DNA of 64,000 nucleotides from assembly GCF_000002425.4 (NCBI RefSeq), contig NC_037260.1:7655808-7719807 (forward strand). The letters run 5' to 3'. A program made the translations under genes and the position numbers. The first letter of the stretch is position 1. Each line of letters begins with the position of its first letter. Positions 24,691 to 37,289 of the stretch are shown in pieces. This DNA is from Physcomitrium patens. Taxonomy: Eukaryota; Streptophyta; Bryopsida; Funariales; Funariaceae. The notes under the pieces were generated by a model. The model was given only the letters and a program-made list of their open reading frames with translations, was not told where the DNA came from and ran no database searches.

Positions 24691-25910
24691 CTTCACATTT
24701 CTTTCAATTGATTCTTTCTTTCTTCTCCTATTTTTCTTTTATTTCTCACAAAAAAATGTGAGAAGGGCCTGGATGTCACATGTGCCCTGTTTAGGCCACT
24801 CCATTCCAAAAGTACAACCATGTTTAGAGTGCCTTTGGCACTTTTTCCCAAGTACTTGTACAGAACACCCATTCTGCACACAGGGTCCAGTAGGACTATG
24901 CTCCTCCTCAAGGTGGACCCATAAAACCCATTTGCCCTAATGCATGACTCAGTCCAGTTCACAGCTTCATTGCACTGTGGCTTCATCACCCAACCCAATC
25001 CCCTCTCACACAACCTCCCTCATGCCCTACAAGCAAAGCCACAACCCCATAACCCTAATTAATGCTTACCAGATTTCCAGTGGATGAACCAACATCCTTA
25101 TTCTCCATCCATCCATGTGGGTGGGACTTGGGCCAATTCTCAGCCCATCTGTTTCCCTGTGTGGATCTCATTTACTGCAAGCTATTTCTCACTATTTCTC
25201 TATTACTACCTTTAGGGTTTTCTTTATGAGTGAATGTGCTTTCTGTGGGGAGGCTTGGATATAAAAAGGTGGAGCTTTGGAGTGCCAAATGTGGCCTGAG
25301 TAGTGGTCAATTAGCAAGAGATGGCATAAATGGTGCTCAACTTGGCACTGTCAAGTCTGCTGTTGGTGCTTCTCAGGGCCATACTCCTGTGATGCTTGCT
25401 TGTTGGAGCACATGCAGTTCTACAGCTTTCATCAAGGGGGGTCGATACCCAGTATTGAGATCATGCCAAAAACATTTGCCAAAAAGAAAAAGAGAAACAG
25501 CTTCTCACTTACACGTCCACTGCTTGGCATTAAAAAACTATATTTTTAGGGCTTCAACTGACACTAGAATCCCTGGATCAAAACAAATCAATTGTTTGTA
25601 TACTCTTGAAGAGTTGAATTACGACAAGACACTGTCCATCTTCTGATAATGCAGCCACCAACCACATGAATGCTTCTGTGTTTCCTTAAACAGTCAGATT
25701 TAATTTTACAAAACATATGTGGCGCTGGATCTTTTGCACTTCAGGCCCCATTATTGAAAACGTGAGGCCTGGCGGAGGAGCAAACACGTGGGTAAATACA
25801 GTTGCTGCTGGCATGGAGGACCTGCATAGTTTGTCTAGAGCCAGTTGGATTGACAGTTTTATGGATTTGATGGCCCATATTAAGCTGTGCTTTGCTTAAC
25901 ATGCATTTTT
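24691..25910. other. Unassigned GC-richer island
   Basis: This stretch has gene-like composition within AT-rich flanks. The + strand carries a 138-codon open frame (25,230-25,646), but its protein matches no family I know and contains no recognisable domain. A perfect hairpin word AGTGCC-TTT-GGCACT sits at about 24,829-24,843. Candidates are an untranslated or noncoding transcript, a lineage-specific gene, or a conserved regulatory block. Confidence 0.3.
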
Positions 25911-27460
25911 GAAGCCCAAGTTTGTGTAGTCACTCTTGGTTAAGAGTGACATAACACATATTATTATATATTTGTGTATTCATACACACAAAAACTTGTG
26001 TGGATGGGTGAGGTGGTCATTCATTTCTTTTGGCTTTGTTCCTTACACGAAGTCTTTGTGCAAAACAAAAAGATCCTTCATCATTGTACCACCAATATCA
26101 TGACAAATATTGAGCTGCTTGTTGTACCCTAGGTGATAATGATTTGTGATAGGTGCACATTCAGAATCTTTGCATAAAACAATATCATAGCATGCACCTT
26201 ATGTGTGTGTAAATTTATGTATTAAAGGAAGTAAATATACTTGAATGCATACTTGAAAACTAAAGTTCTTGGTGAAAAATAAAATCACTATTTTAATGCA
26301 CTGTAATTGAAAAACTATTTTAAAAGTGTCAAATTGATTTTGTAAATATCAGATCCAAGTCTTATAATCAATAAAAAAAACATTATCTATGTATGTTTGT
26401 GTGTGTGTGTTTGTATATATATATGTATCTATATATATATATATATATATATAAAGCAAACATTTGCATCATACCAATTAATTAAGTTTCCATACTTAAC
26501 TTGTTAAAATGTTATAAATAAAATTATTTGTTTTGGTTTTTTGTTTTAATTTAAATTAACAATTCTTTGTTGTTATAAAAAAAAAATTACGAATTTTATT
26601 TTATCATAACAATTTTAATTGTTGAAATTTATAACATAAACTATTTTATCATTTATATTAATTTTCTGCTTGTAGTTAATGATATTACTGTATTATTTTT
26701 AATTCATACTTAATGCTATTTTTTTATATAATATGGTCAGATATTTTAATTATAGTTTTAATTTTTTCTTTAACTAATTTTTAGTTGAAAGAAATACATT
26801 GGAAAGTTTCTTATGTGGTTTTAGTGTTTCTGACTATAAAAAGTAGTATCAATCCAAAAAATCAAAATTTATAAAACTACAAATGTCTTTGAATTATTTG
26901 ACACCTAGAAAAACATCATTAAAGCTTGTAAGAGCTAAACTTTCCACTATATATAGTTTATTTTATGCCTTTGTTTATATATATATATATATATATATAT
27001 TGTTTTAAATGAATCCAAAAAGAGTGTATGCAATGTTTTCATAGCTATAGATAAACCATAGAATTTAGTTCAAATTAGATTGCTAAATAACAATTTTGAG
27101 TTATATACATTTTACAAAAATAAGACCTATTATATAATATTCAAAGATAAAAATATATATATATATGAAATAGAATAAAAAATAGACAATGTCACACATA
27201 TAATAAGTTTGGACTTTTTATTACAAAATGCTTCAAATGCAAGTTATTAACACCACAATGCTATTGAATTCAATGCAAAAGAAGAATCTTAAATAACTTT
27301 AGATATGCTATAATCTTAAGAGTAATTTTTAAGACTTAATTTACTAATGTTATACTTAACTATCGCACTACTTTATTATTTGATAGTGAAGATTCTATAT
27401 CTATATATCAACTCTATTTTCAAGTAATATATTTATGATACATGCCAAAGCTCACTCATA

Positions 27461-27491
<31 letters not shown>

Positions 27492-28128
27492 TTTAAGTTT
27501 TTTTAGATATATGCTCAAAATTCTATAACCTTTAAAATAAAATAAATTACAAAGTAATAAGTTTAAATGAAAAGAAAAGAAAAACTTTTGTTTACTTGAT
27601 AATTTGGTATTGGAAACCTTCATAAGTTTTTACAAGTGCTATACAACTTTATCTATCCAACATTTCCATTCCAAATAACATTGCATTGCATTTAAATATC
27701 ATAATAAAAAAATAAAAAAAATAAAAAATCCATCTTTAGAGTCTTATTTTAAAATTAATGCCTATAATTGATTTGTACATTTTTGTTGCTTTAACCTTTT
27801 TGTAAATATTTATCATCAAATATTAGTTTGGCATAGTTTGACGTTATATTCACTTAACATCCACAAGACATCAACAAGCATTAAAAAAAAAACTTAAAAT
27901 AACAAAATTAACCACATCATCTTTGCCAATAATATTAATAACGATGGGTGATGTGTAATAAAAATCAATTCTGAAATAAGAACATGGTAAATGCCTAATT
28001 TTCGCGTGAAAGATGAGCAAGTAGCTCAAAGGGAGCTCAAGTGATGCTCTTGTGAGGACTTGTATATCCACCAACACATTCATATGAACTTCAATCTTGC
28101 CTGTCCGAAGAATTGCACCATAATCAAG
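25911..28128. other. Very AT-rich intergenic DNA with TA microsatellites
   Basis: It contains TA runs (about 26,416-26,454 and 26,976-27,001) and a 26-A run (27,464-27,489). No coding signal or transposon motif was recognised. Confidence 0.6.
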
Positions 28129-30523
28129 TCAAGCGTATATATCATTGTGCAGAGCCTCCACAGGCTGACTGGGAATGACGTCCAAAGTGCTGTAATTCGT
28201 GTGAGAATCCAATTGACGGAGAGCTTCGTAAACACCAATTCCAGCCGCCACAGAGAGATTTAGTGAACGTACATAGCTGTCGTTCATGGGGAATCGCACA
28301 GAGCCTCCGGCAAACTCACCAGAGCGGCATTGTTCTAGAATTGCAGCAGGTAAGCCGTCCACTTCTGACCCAAATACAAGCCAGTCTCCAGCCTTGTACT
28401 TCACATCCTATTTCAACACAAGTCCATGTTATTTCAAGATGATACAGCGTAGTTTAACAACAAGGGTGGAGGATGAAAATAAAAGAAGTAATCAGAAATG
28501 AGATGCAATATTGAGTATCTGTGTCAGGTCATCTACAAGTAAGAGTCAGTAAAGGAAGAAGAGTTGGAGCCAACCGTGTGAATAGTACGACCCTTCTTAG
28601 TGAATGCAAGGAGCCGTTTCTCACCCTCCTGCCATTGATGAGACCATGACACAGGAATATACTCAGTAGCAATACAGTACTACAGCAAACTGGAAATCGA
28701 ACCAAAACTGCGAACAGAAATGTAATTTTCTCAACTCGAAAAGTTTCGTCATGATTTGTGACTGGGATGCACACTATCCTTCGACTACTAAGGGTAAGCA
28801 TATTGTTGATTTGACTAGGCATGTTACTGTTTCATTTTAATGGCATCCGATGACAAGGGTTTCTGAGGTCTCTACATGGCGATGCAGGTTCCCTGAATCT
28901 CTTCATCCAAAAAAGGACCACATGAAAAGTCGAGATACCAACCTGTTCTTGAAAATAGGTAAAAAAATCATCCCAAGACTTGTGCACCCTCACCACTACG
29001 AATCTGGTCATCTTTGTCTTGAGAAGGATTTACTAGATTGCACATGAGTAGAAGCACGTCTTTTCTGTAGCTAGTAAATGAATCTCCGGCTGTGTTGTTA
29101 TAAGAGGTTCAATTGTGTTACGACAACACTTCAAATCGTTCAGCACTACGTAATGGGTTGCAAAATACATACAGACAGTGGTGCAAAGCGAAAGGAATCA
29201 ACAAGAGGATACGGCCAGTAGTCCAGTCCTGCCCTCCTCAGCTTAGAATCCTCAACCTTGAATCCCATCGGCTGTCAAGACAGGAAATACAATCAATCAC
29301 CTCCATTAATCAACAACACAAACAACTTCGAGACCCAGAACAAATCAAACGAGCAACTCTAATATTATTCTATGATTTTTAATAGTAGATGAAGTACAGT
29401 CATACCCTCAATATTAAAAAGATTACCTCAACAAGATGTAACCCAACACAAGTGGCTGCACAAGTTCTTGCAATACTTCCTGTATTTCCTGGTATCTGAA
29501 TCTCACAAATAAACCGTTAAACGTGGAGAATATACAAATAAGGATCAGTTGCACCAATTTACTAAAATGATAAATGTATGCATAGATTGAATCCATTTCG
29601 AAATACCTGGGGTGAAACCAACACCACTTGCAGTAATCTTTGCTGCTGATCCCGCTCAGCAACTTCCCCCCAGCTCCCATGTCTCAGAAGCCCTTTCTTT
29701 CCTTCAGATGCTGCATTTACACTGGAAGATATGTCATTGATCCTTACTCTACACATGTGTATATGTGACAGCCACAGTTTGTCACCATGTTACGCGACAC
29801 AATTTACAGTTGATGATACTTGGGAGTATCTTTAGTGAATTTTTCTGAAACAAAATAAATGTCAATAATATGTTAACCACACAGAAATTGAATTCAATTG
29901 TTTTGTTCGATTCGTCGGTCTATCTTCGTTTAACATTATTATAGGGACCGTGAATCAAATTTAACAACTTGAAAGTAGGAATGGTTTTGGAAATAGGTGT
30001 CAGGGGAAGGTAGCGACAATGAAAATGCTAAAAGCACATTCATACAAGTAAAATATTCAATTAGACTTCTCAAATTTATACTTGAATTTAACAATTGCCA
30101 TCACCAGGAAAACCTTAAACCCTGAACCCCTAAACCCTAGACCCTCGACACCTTTCGAACGCCTCCTCATCAGTTAGCTTTCGAACTGTAGCTTGATGTA
30201 TTATAGAATTCATACATCACAAGGGTCATGAAAATGAAAATAACAATGCACAATCAATTCAACCGCCAATTGGGTTTCGAAGTATTGACCCAAATTTCAC
30301 GATGTACTATTTGCAAATGAGAGATTGAGTGATTGCCTGTCACAAGAAGACGCCCACATGCTCGTCTGGAACCGCGACAAGGATGTGGCGTCGCGAAATC
30401 CAGCTCCCAACTCCAACTCCCAGTTGGATTGCGCAAGCACACACGAGGGTGGCTTAATCGGGTGCAAGACGACTGAAAGAGCGGAGACGTGAAGCACTTG
30501 AGTCCTTGAGATAGCATTGCCAT
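28129..30523 (-). CDS. TrmL-like SPOUT tRNA 2'-O-methyltransferase, about seven exons
   Basis: Six downstream exons are well supported by GT-AG sites and phase: 29,607-29,710, 29,427-29,495, 29,213-29,271, 28,943-29,003, 28,575-28,628 and 28,129-28,407. Together they give a core of about 207 residues. It contains LLQVVLVSPQ then IPGNTGSIARTCAATCVGLH, DYWP, VHKSWDDFF, GDWLVFGSEVDGLP and RSLNLSVAAGIGVYEALRQ, the knotted SPOUT/TrmL signature. Bacterial TrmL, about 157 residues, methylates the ribose of the wobble base in certain tRNAs using S-adenosylmethionine. The first exon is uncertain. A frame from 30,523 (MAMLSQGLKCFTSPLFQSS) is Ser/Arg-rich with almost no acidic residues, like an organelle transit peptide; a second frame from 30,536 is also open. 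Organelle targeting is therefore inference. Confidence 0.85.
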
Positions 30524-30539
30524 CTTGTAATGCCAATCC

Positions 30540-31386
30540 TACACAAACAGAAAGAAAAGAAGATTGCCTCGTATTTCTATTACAATCTCATGGTCGTCAG
30601 CGAAGAATCTCCGAACCATGACTCATAGCCACACTCTTTAACTATCCATAAGCTCTTCAAGTTGTCCTCAAGGCCAATCTTCACACGGCCGGTAAGCTCT
30701 CTCCTCTATTTTCATTAAATCAAGACTCATCTAGACCCACTCTTCTAAACCTCTTGTACCCACGTCGTCATGTCAAACACAAGACCAGGAATAGAAGGTT
30801 GCAACACCAACAACCTCGATGCCGGAGATGGCCTCAACATATATCGAGAACTAGGCGGGGAGAATGAATACTCGCACCAGCATCCGAAAGGATAAATATG
30901 AATGGATGGATGAATTCTCATGAGGCAATCTCTTGCCCCTGGCTCATGTCGATTCCATGGCCACAAAATCTTTCAGCGTGTGAAGTGGTGGTTAAGAAAT
31001 GTTACAGGCAAGTTGGAGGGTTGAGGATAACAAGAGGTTTGTACGAGAATTCTGGGTCGTTGATTCTTGCGTCGTCAATGCTCGGGGTTTCGTAAAATGT
31101 GCTGTTCACGGCCCACACTTCGTTTCAAATTTTGCAGCAAATAAATGGATCTGGGAAGGTTGTTAGATTCGAGCTTATTGAAGGGAAGTTCACCAGTGCT
31201 TCTATACCTCACCAGGTAATGTGATTAGACTTCATGCATGTTGTATTTGTGTGGGATAGTCATTTGTTATAATTGTCCTTAACATCAGCACCAATCAGTT
31301 TCAATGTTGTAATACAGGAAACAGCCAGGAATCAGGAGACAACTAGAATACAAATTCGAGTCGTATTTCGGGCACAGAGGGATTAG
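30540..31386 (+). CDS. Possible small + strand gene, divergent from the methyltransferase
   Basis: Two blocks have clean splice borders. 31,138-31,215 (acceptor TTTTGCAG, donor CAG|GTAATG) reads QINGSGKVVRFELIEGKF and onward for 26 codons. 31,318-31,386 (acceptor AATACAG) continues in phase and ends at TAG. Their junction is in frame, and a GGTAAG donor near 30,691 could end a leader exon. The upstream coding exon is not resolved: more than one frame is open between 30,898 and 31,137. I do not recognise the protein. The head-to-head position with the methyltransferase would imply a shared promoter near 30.5-30.7 kb. This may be chance. Confidence 0.25.
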
Positions 31387-31945
31387 ACATTTGAAGAAAA
31401 AGCGAAACCAGGTAATACTCTGTCGTCAATCAGAGAAAAACAAACGAAAATATTGAAATCTCAAAAAGATTTGGTACAATGACTTGAGCACTCACCACTT
31501 AGTCTACAAGAATTAAGTAGAGTGCAAGAGATCGCAAGCAGGAAGATCTGTGGAAAAAATATCAAAATAAAATGCAGGAAAACTCGTACGCATCTGTAGG
31601 GTTGAATCCCTTTCCAGAATCACAGCTGCACACCCTAGGAACTCTCAGAAGCCAAGGTTTCTTAGGGAATGACTACCAGTCTTCGACCGCCTCGCATGCG
31701 TCACCAAAGCAGCGCCCAGGAGTTAACGCACACATGGTTTTTCACAAAATCGACCAATCTCTACGTCTCAGAGTTTTCAGGGTTTCATCGTCAACGGAGT
31801 TGAACACTCCAATCATCTGGCATCATCAGGAGATGTGCAAATACTTCTGTGACTAGGATTATTTAGATCATGTTCATCAAAAGCACCAGTTGACTTAAAG
31901 GTAAATTGGGACAATGTCGAAAGTGATTTCTGCAGATGTAAATTC
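31387..31945. other. 3' flank of the peroxidase gene
   Basis: Gene-island composition; it probably includes the 3' untranslated region of the - strand peroxidase. A 94-codon + strand frame at 31,572-31,856 resembles nothing I know. Confidence 0.4.
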
Positions 31946-33895
31946 CTAGAGAGTGCAAGTGCTCCTCACGCTGCCTTGATTTCCTGTCATGGCTCGTGAG
32001 GTCAACTTCACATAGGCTGATTGGAAGGCAGAGAAGAAGGCTCCCTGGTTAGAGGCGTAGAGCGTGACGATGGGGGCTGTGCGTGGATCCGTGCTAAGCT
32101 GGTCGTCGACGGTGAAGAGACCGCGTCCGTTCTGAATGTCTTGGAAGTACTGGTTGTCGAATGTGAACTGAGAGGCGTCATTGTTGAGGATTGCGATATC
32201 GAACACATTTACAGCACATGCTGCCCGGAGTTGAGTGCGATAGACGACACTGTTTGGGGCAGTTGGACTATTAAGCTGCAGACGATCTTGGATGTTTTTA
32301 CAGTGTCCTACTCCGAGAGTGTGAGCACCTGCAAACAAAAATAAAGACGGCTAAGATTCAGAGAGTGAACGAATTCAAGGAAGCTTGTGGGTTCAAACAA
32401 TAACTTCTTTGCAGGCTTGGTAAATACAATCGCTCATGATACGGAAAAGCTAGCGTACCTAGAATGGCAACACTCTCGGCTATGCTCATGCCGAAGGGGG
32501 CAAAAACATTGAGAACTCTGTCCACATTGGAGGTAGCAGGTGGGAGTTTGGCTTCGGCTTCAGTTGCACTAGAGAAATCAGCATCCTTCCTGCCGAGAGG
32601 AATTTGAATTTCAGGGCCGCCATTGTAAGCAACTGCGTCCCGTCCAGCCATAGCGATAATGTCTGCGCAGGAAACCGTCAACGGGCACATATCCTCCATG
32701 TCAGATTTGACGGAGTTGATGATATCCAGGCGCTTGACTCCAAAGTTACTGCCAGCGTCCATTTCCCCGCCATCGCCTTCCATCATGATGGAGCCATCGC
32801 ACCCTCCCTGCACAAAGAGAAACTACCCTTACATTCCAGAATTGAACTATTGCCCTCTGAACAAACATGGTCAACGGAGGAGCATGTGAGAAAGCAATGG
32901 AGCAGAAGCAACAACACGAGCCACACAACACTCCCAACAAGTAAGCTCAGAAATTTGGTTGCTAATTCGTTTGAGTAGACTGCTAAAAGAGTTGCTACTA
33001 TCAATGAATTAGCAATAACAAATACAAGTTCCTCAGTATTCATTCTCATTAGAAAGTAATTTCCCTCCTGCTGTCAGCACAAGGTTATTTAATTTCAGGA
33101 TCTATTAGAAGCATTCGAGACTGTCCAAAGTATCAATTAGCACAAATACTTTCGAGTAAAACTCCCAATTTCTGACTCAAAGTGCTACTACCTTAATATT
33201 AGATGTGTAAAAGAGCTACCTATCTGTGTTTGACCGAGAAAAGTCTTCACTGTCAACTTCCAGACACGGCATTACTACCATGGAAGTTCTTGTGTATTCT
33301 ACCGACGGCGTCAACGTGAGTAAGTGCAAGTGCAAAGCTAAGATGTAATACCACCTGGGGAAAGGATGGAGCCTACAATTGTTGTAAGTAAAGCATTAGT
33401 GCAATGTCAGCGAGGCAAGCAGGGGAGGGGGGCTAATGTATGTGGTAACAACACCACTTCCTTTTTTTGCAGACAACGTAATCCATGTCGGTAAATGCTG
33501 GCGGAGAGGTTTGGAAAAACGACATTACTAAAAACATGAACTTAGTATTTTCACACAGTTATCTCCTGAGTGTTGATAAGCAGAAGACCTGAAGGACATC
33601 GATAGGAATATGAGCTCAAGGAATGGCAAGCCGGTCTTGTTACGTTAAGGTGTGAGGTACTCACAGGTCCGACTTGACAGTCATGAAAAGCAAGGCGGAG
33701 CATTGCAGCACTTGAAGTAGCATCTGTAAGGAAGCTCCGCCGCACCAAGGTTCGCACTCTATCCTCCACCCCCGCACACCCCAACGAATCATAGTAGCCA
33801 TACCGCAGCTCAGCGTCCGCCACCGCCGCCAGCAGGAAAGCAGCGGTGAGGAGCTCCAACGCCAACAATCTCCCCATTGCCAATTCCCACAACAA
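31946..33895 (-). CDS. Class III secretory peroxidase, three exons
   Basis: Exons 33,665-33,895, 32,459-32,807 and 31,946-32,328 are joined by introns of 857 and 130 bases, giving 320 residues, the usual family length. These enzymes use H2O2 to oxidise phenolic and other substrates in the cell wall and apoplast. A hydrophobic signal peptide covers roughly residues 7-28. The distal heme block RLAFHDC has Arg67, Phe70 and His71; the proximal His is in AHTLG (His196). The calcium-site residues of GGCDGS and the FDN block are present, as is the SCADI block. All eight cysteines of the four conserved disulfides are present (Cys40, 73, 80, 118, 124, 203 and two near the C terminus). The first junction gives QVGPGGCDGS, slightly longer than usual, based on the strong donor GTGAGT; a cryptic donor two codons earlier plus one is possible. 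A later Met (residue 7) may be the true start. Confidence 0.93.
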
Positions 33896-34183
33896 TCAAC
33901 ACGGCTGCCGTTGAAAGTCCTTCCACACGGGAGCTGAAATCCCAAACGCCACACTTCCTCTCACCCGGTGTTCCAGCTCCAGATGACTCTACCACCCTCT
34001 GACACGAAAAGGCCAACAACTCATTCCAATATCACAGGGTCCACAGCTCTGAAGCGTGTGATCCTAGTACCCTGCTGCACCATGCGCAAAAGGAGCCACG
34101 CAAGAGAAGGGGCTGCAAGCATCTAATGCAAAAGAGGGGAATGACACTGCAATCCACCAATTGAGTCCACGCTGCTCATGCTG
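33896..34183. other. Peroxidase 5' flank
   Basis: GC-moderate DNA directly upstream of the - strand peroxidase start; it probably holds the 5' untranslated region and promoter. No clear TATA box was identified. Confidence 0.4.
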
Positions 34184-34492
34184 TCAACTTGGAGCTGAAT
34201 GCAGCAAAAGCAGCAGCTGACAAGTCCTTGCAGTGGGGTGGGCTATGAATCCACCCCAGAAACGGAGCTGTGGAGCTAGCTTCTTTGCTGCTGCTTCTTC
34301 TTCTTCTTCTTCTTCATCACCATCATCATAATCTTCATCATCACTGCAGGGAGTGGCACCATTGAAGGCTCTCCTGACACGCAGCAACAATGCAGCTGTA
34401 CACTTGAAGGCCAGTCTCTCACCAGCTCCACTTATGGCATCAGACCCAGTCCCAGTCCTAGTCTCCCTCTCAGAGTGTGTAAATGAGAGCAA
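34184..34492 (-). CDS. Possible small protein with acidic run
   Basis: An open frame of 102 codons with ATG at 34,492 contains SERETRTGTGSDAISGAG, then FKCTAALLLRVRRAF, then an Asp/Glu run encoded by a CTT-type microsatellite on the + strand (about 34,290-34,335). No family was recognised. It lies on the peroxidase strand in GC-rich DNA, which slightly favours a real exon, but the + strand is also open here (34,353-34,565). The microsatellite alone could create the acidic run. Confidence 0.25.
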   Translation of the reverse strand: MLSFTHSERETRTGTGSDAISGAGERLAFKCTAALLLRVRRAFNGATPCSDDEDYDDGDEEEEEEEAAAKKLAPQLRFWGGFIAHPTARTCQLLLLLHSAPS

Positions 34493-34737
34493 TTGTAAGT
34501 GTTGTAAGTGTAGGGGGTATAGATCTAATATGGGTATGTGGGTATTGTGGGTGGGTGGGCTCTGAGTGCCCCCAGTTCACACAAAGGCTGCTGAATGATC
34601 AATTCCTCCATTCTCTCTGTTATGACTTACCCTGGGTTTTGGTTTTATGAGCCAAGTACTGGCCTGGGTTTGTCCACTCTTGGGGGAATATTTTACACTC
34701 CCACCTCATTGCATGCTGCAGCCTTTCATGCTTCCTG

Positions 34738-34820
34738 TGCCTTTCCCATACACCTTCCTCTTTTTTTTTCTTTTTTTTTTTTCTTTTTTTCTGACTTTGC
34801 TTTTTCTTTTTCTTTTTGAA
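34738..34820. repeat. Polypyrimidine (T/C-rich) simple repeat
   Basis: Long T runs broken by single C residues mark the right edge of the gene island before AT-rich DNA begins. Confidence 0.85.
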
Positions 34821-34840
34821 ACAAAAAAGTATACATTTAT

Positions 34841-36231
34841 ATAAGTTGGTACTTGTATTCAAGGAAAGTGAAAGCTATTTTATTTTTTCTAGTTGTGCTT
34901 AGAATGGATAAATCAAACATTTTACACTAAATTGGCAATGCTTATTAAAATGATGTAATTTTTTATTGAAGATAACTATAATGATCATTAATTTTCATTT
35001 TCTAGTTTAATTTGGCATTAATAGGTGATTTCATGACTACAATTGCTACTTAATACTGTAAAATTTAGACATTTGTGACTAAGTTTTAAACCAATTATGA
35101 TGTCATTTTATTCCACTCTATTTTTCTCTTTTATTTTTTTTTTTCAAGAATAAAAAAATCAAATCATTATGCTAAAGGTCAACATGTATTGACTTCTAAG
35201 ATTTTAATTAATGTTTGCAACCATAAACATACTTTAATTTGATACAATATTAATGCACAAATATAAGAATAAATCTAATAAGCACCATTTTTTTATTTTA
35301 TTTTACTTTGTTAAAAATATCAAGTCATTTTACCAACTACAAATCATTATTATATAATTGATAGGCTAACACATTGTTCTTACATTTACAATGTTTTTTA
35401 TTTTTTATTTTTTTTGCACTTATCTATTCTGTTAGTTGCTTGGGCCTAACATTATTTTCTAAAAGTTACTGATATTAAATTAAATGATTTAATGTTCTAT
35501 CTTACAATTAAAAATCTTCAATATTAGGATTTTAATAGTTTAATTGTTAAATATATAAATCAATATATTTAATTATATAAAAAACTAAAAAATGATATAA
35601 GAATGATTTGTAGAATAAATACTAACATTTGATATAGAATCAAATGCAATATGAAGACACATTCTTGTATGTTATTATTAATTAATGCATTTTTAGTATT
35701 TGGATATGATTTAAAAGAATTGATATTGCTAACATTGATAAAAATAAATTTATCTAGAAAGGCAATTCGAATTTTTTTTACTTTTTTCTTAATTTCTAAA
35801 GGCAATTCGAAAATACATGTGTGTTTATTTTAATAGATGTTGATATAGTATAATTAGTTGCTATTAAGTAATTATTTATTTTTATATATTTTATTTTATT
35901 TCAAGCTCTAAAAATAATACTAAGAATAATTTTTTAGTATTCTAAAGTATATAAGTATCTTATATTAAAAAAATTTAAAGTTAAATTTGCATTTAGAAAT
36001 TAAGAAAAAAGTAAAAAAAAAAAATAACTGGATGGCTCTTATTAATTTTTTATTTTTTATTTTTTATGAATATTATTTTTATATATTTTATAAAAAATAT
36101 TCAATGCATAAACTTAGATTAAATATAATATTTATTTTATTATTTTATATTTGAGATAAAATTTACATCAATAATATTATAATTTATTTGTGTTTATTTA
36201 TTTAAAACCAAATACATAATGTTTATTGTAA

Positions 36232-36275
<44 letters not shown>

Positions 36276-37226
36276 GTTCTACTTAATTTATAACCAAGGT
36301 TTTCAAATTTAAAAGAACTCATGAAATTTTGTAGTTCTTATATGATGACATATGTTCTTTTAAACAATAATATCCAAAAGTGTTAGTCTCCTTTACAACT
36401 CTATGGATTACCTTTCTATTTCTTTCATATATTTAATCTAGTTTAAATGCAACCAAATTCTTTTCATATTTTTAGTTATATTTTTTTGAGAATGTTGAGT
36501 CTTTTTTCTAATAAATATCAATCAAGTTAAATTGCAATCATTAAGCATTTGCAACACAACTTGTAATTTGCAATATATCAAATTCTATTACATGCAATTA
36601 ATCACTATTGATGATTGCAAACAATATAGGATTCTACAAGTGATCAAATGAGAATTAAGTATTGACATAGCCTGTACCAAAAAGGCATGACAATAGAAAC
36701 AATTGTTTACCAATGAAGTTGGTACAGGACAATGGACTTATAATCATAGTATTTGATTAACACTGCTAGTAGCAACTTACAAGAATGTATTGCAAGCAGT
36801 ATTTATCAAAAATAAGATTAATAGAGTTTTAGGCAGTTTTATAAGTATTCATACATGAAGAGAATCTAGGAAACTAACCAAACTAATCCTCAAAGATTGA
36901 TTCAGCAATGACATTAAATATAACAAAAATAGATTAGCACTTTGAGAATTGAAACCACATTCAATTTGATATTTATACAAAATAGCAAAATGAACAAATG
37001 ATCAAAACTTTATTAACAAGTCCAATAGGAATTAATTATAAAAGTGAAAAATAAACATGTGGTATCCAAAGATTCTTTACTTAAATTTTAAAAAATTATC
37101 ATTTTTTATTTTAATATAAAAAATGAGATTACATATTTATAATCTAGAAACAATTTCTATCATAGCAAATATTATTAGGTAAGTAAAAAATATCACTTAA
37201 TAGATATGAATTAAGTAGGATACAAG

Positions 37227-37267
<41 letters not shown>

Positions 37268-37289
37268 AAATTATTTTCTAATATATGAA
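34841..37289. other. Very AT-rich DNA, no gene seen
   Basis: It contains a TA run (about 36,236-36,268) and a second near 37,231-37,261. A 14-bp word AAAGGCAATTCGAA occurs twice (about 35,757 and 35,799). The right part may include decayed helicase sequence of the adjacent Helitron, but I could not read the Walker motifs. Confidence 0.5.

Noticed and set aside
25230-25646. The 138-codon + strand frame as a protein-coding gene.
   Set aside because: It has no recognisable domain, and its composition does not distinguish it from chance in this GC-richer patch. I kept it only as part of an unassigned island.
28015-28085. A tRNA-like D-arm phrase (TAGCTCAAAGGGAGCTCA).
   Set aside because: There is no matching anticodon stem, no GGTTC-type arm at the right distance and no acceptor stem pairing.
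32021-32978. Several + strand frames (up to 124 codons) over the peroxidase exons.
   Set aside because: They are shadows of exons 2 and 3 of the peroxidase; the - strand carries all family motifs.
34595-34862. Open frames on both strands over the T/C-rich run, with Phe-rich or Lys-rich products.
   Set aside because: Low-complexity translation of a simple repeat.
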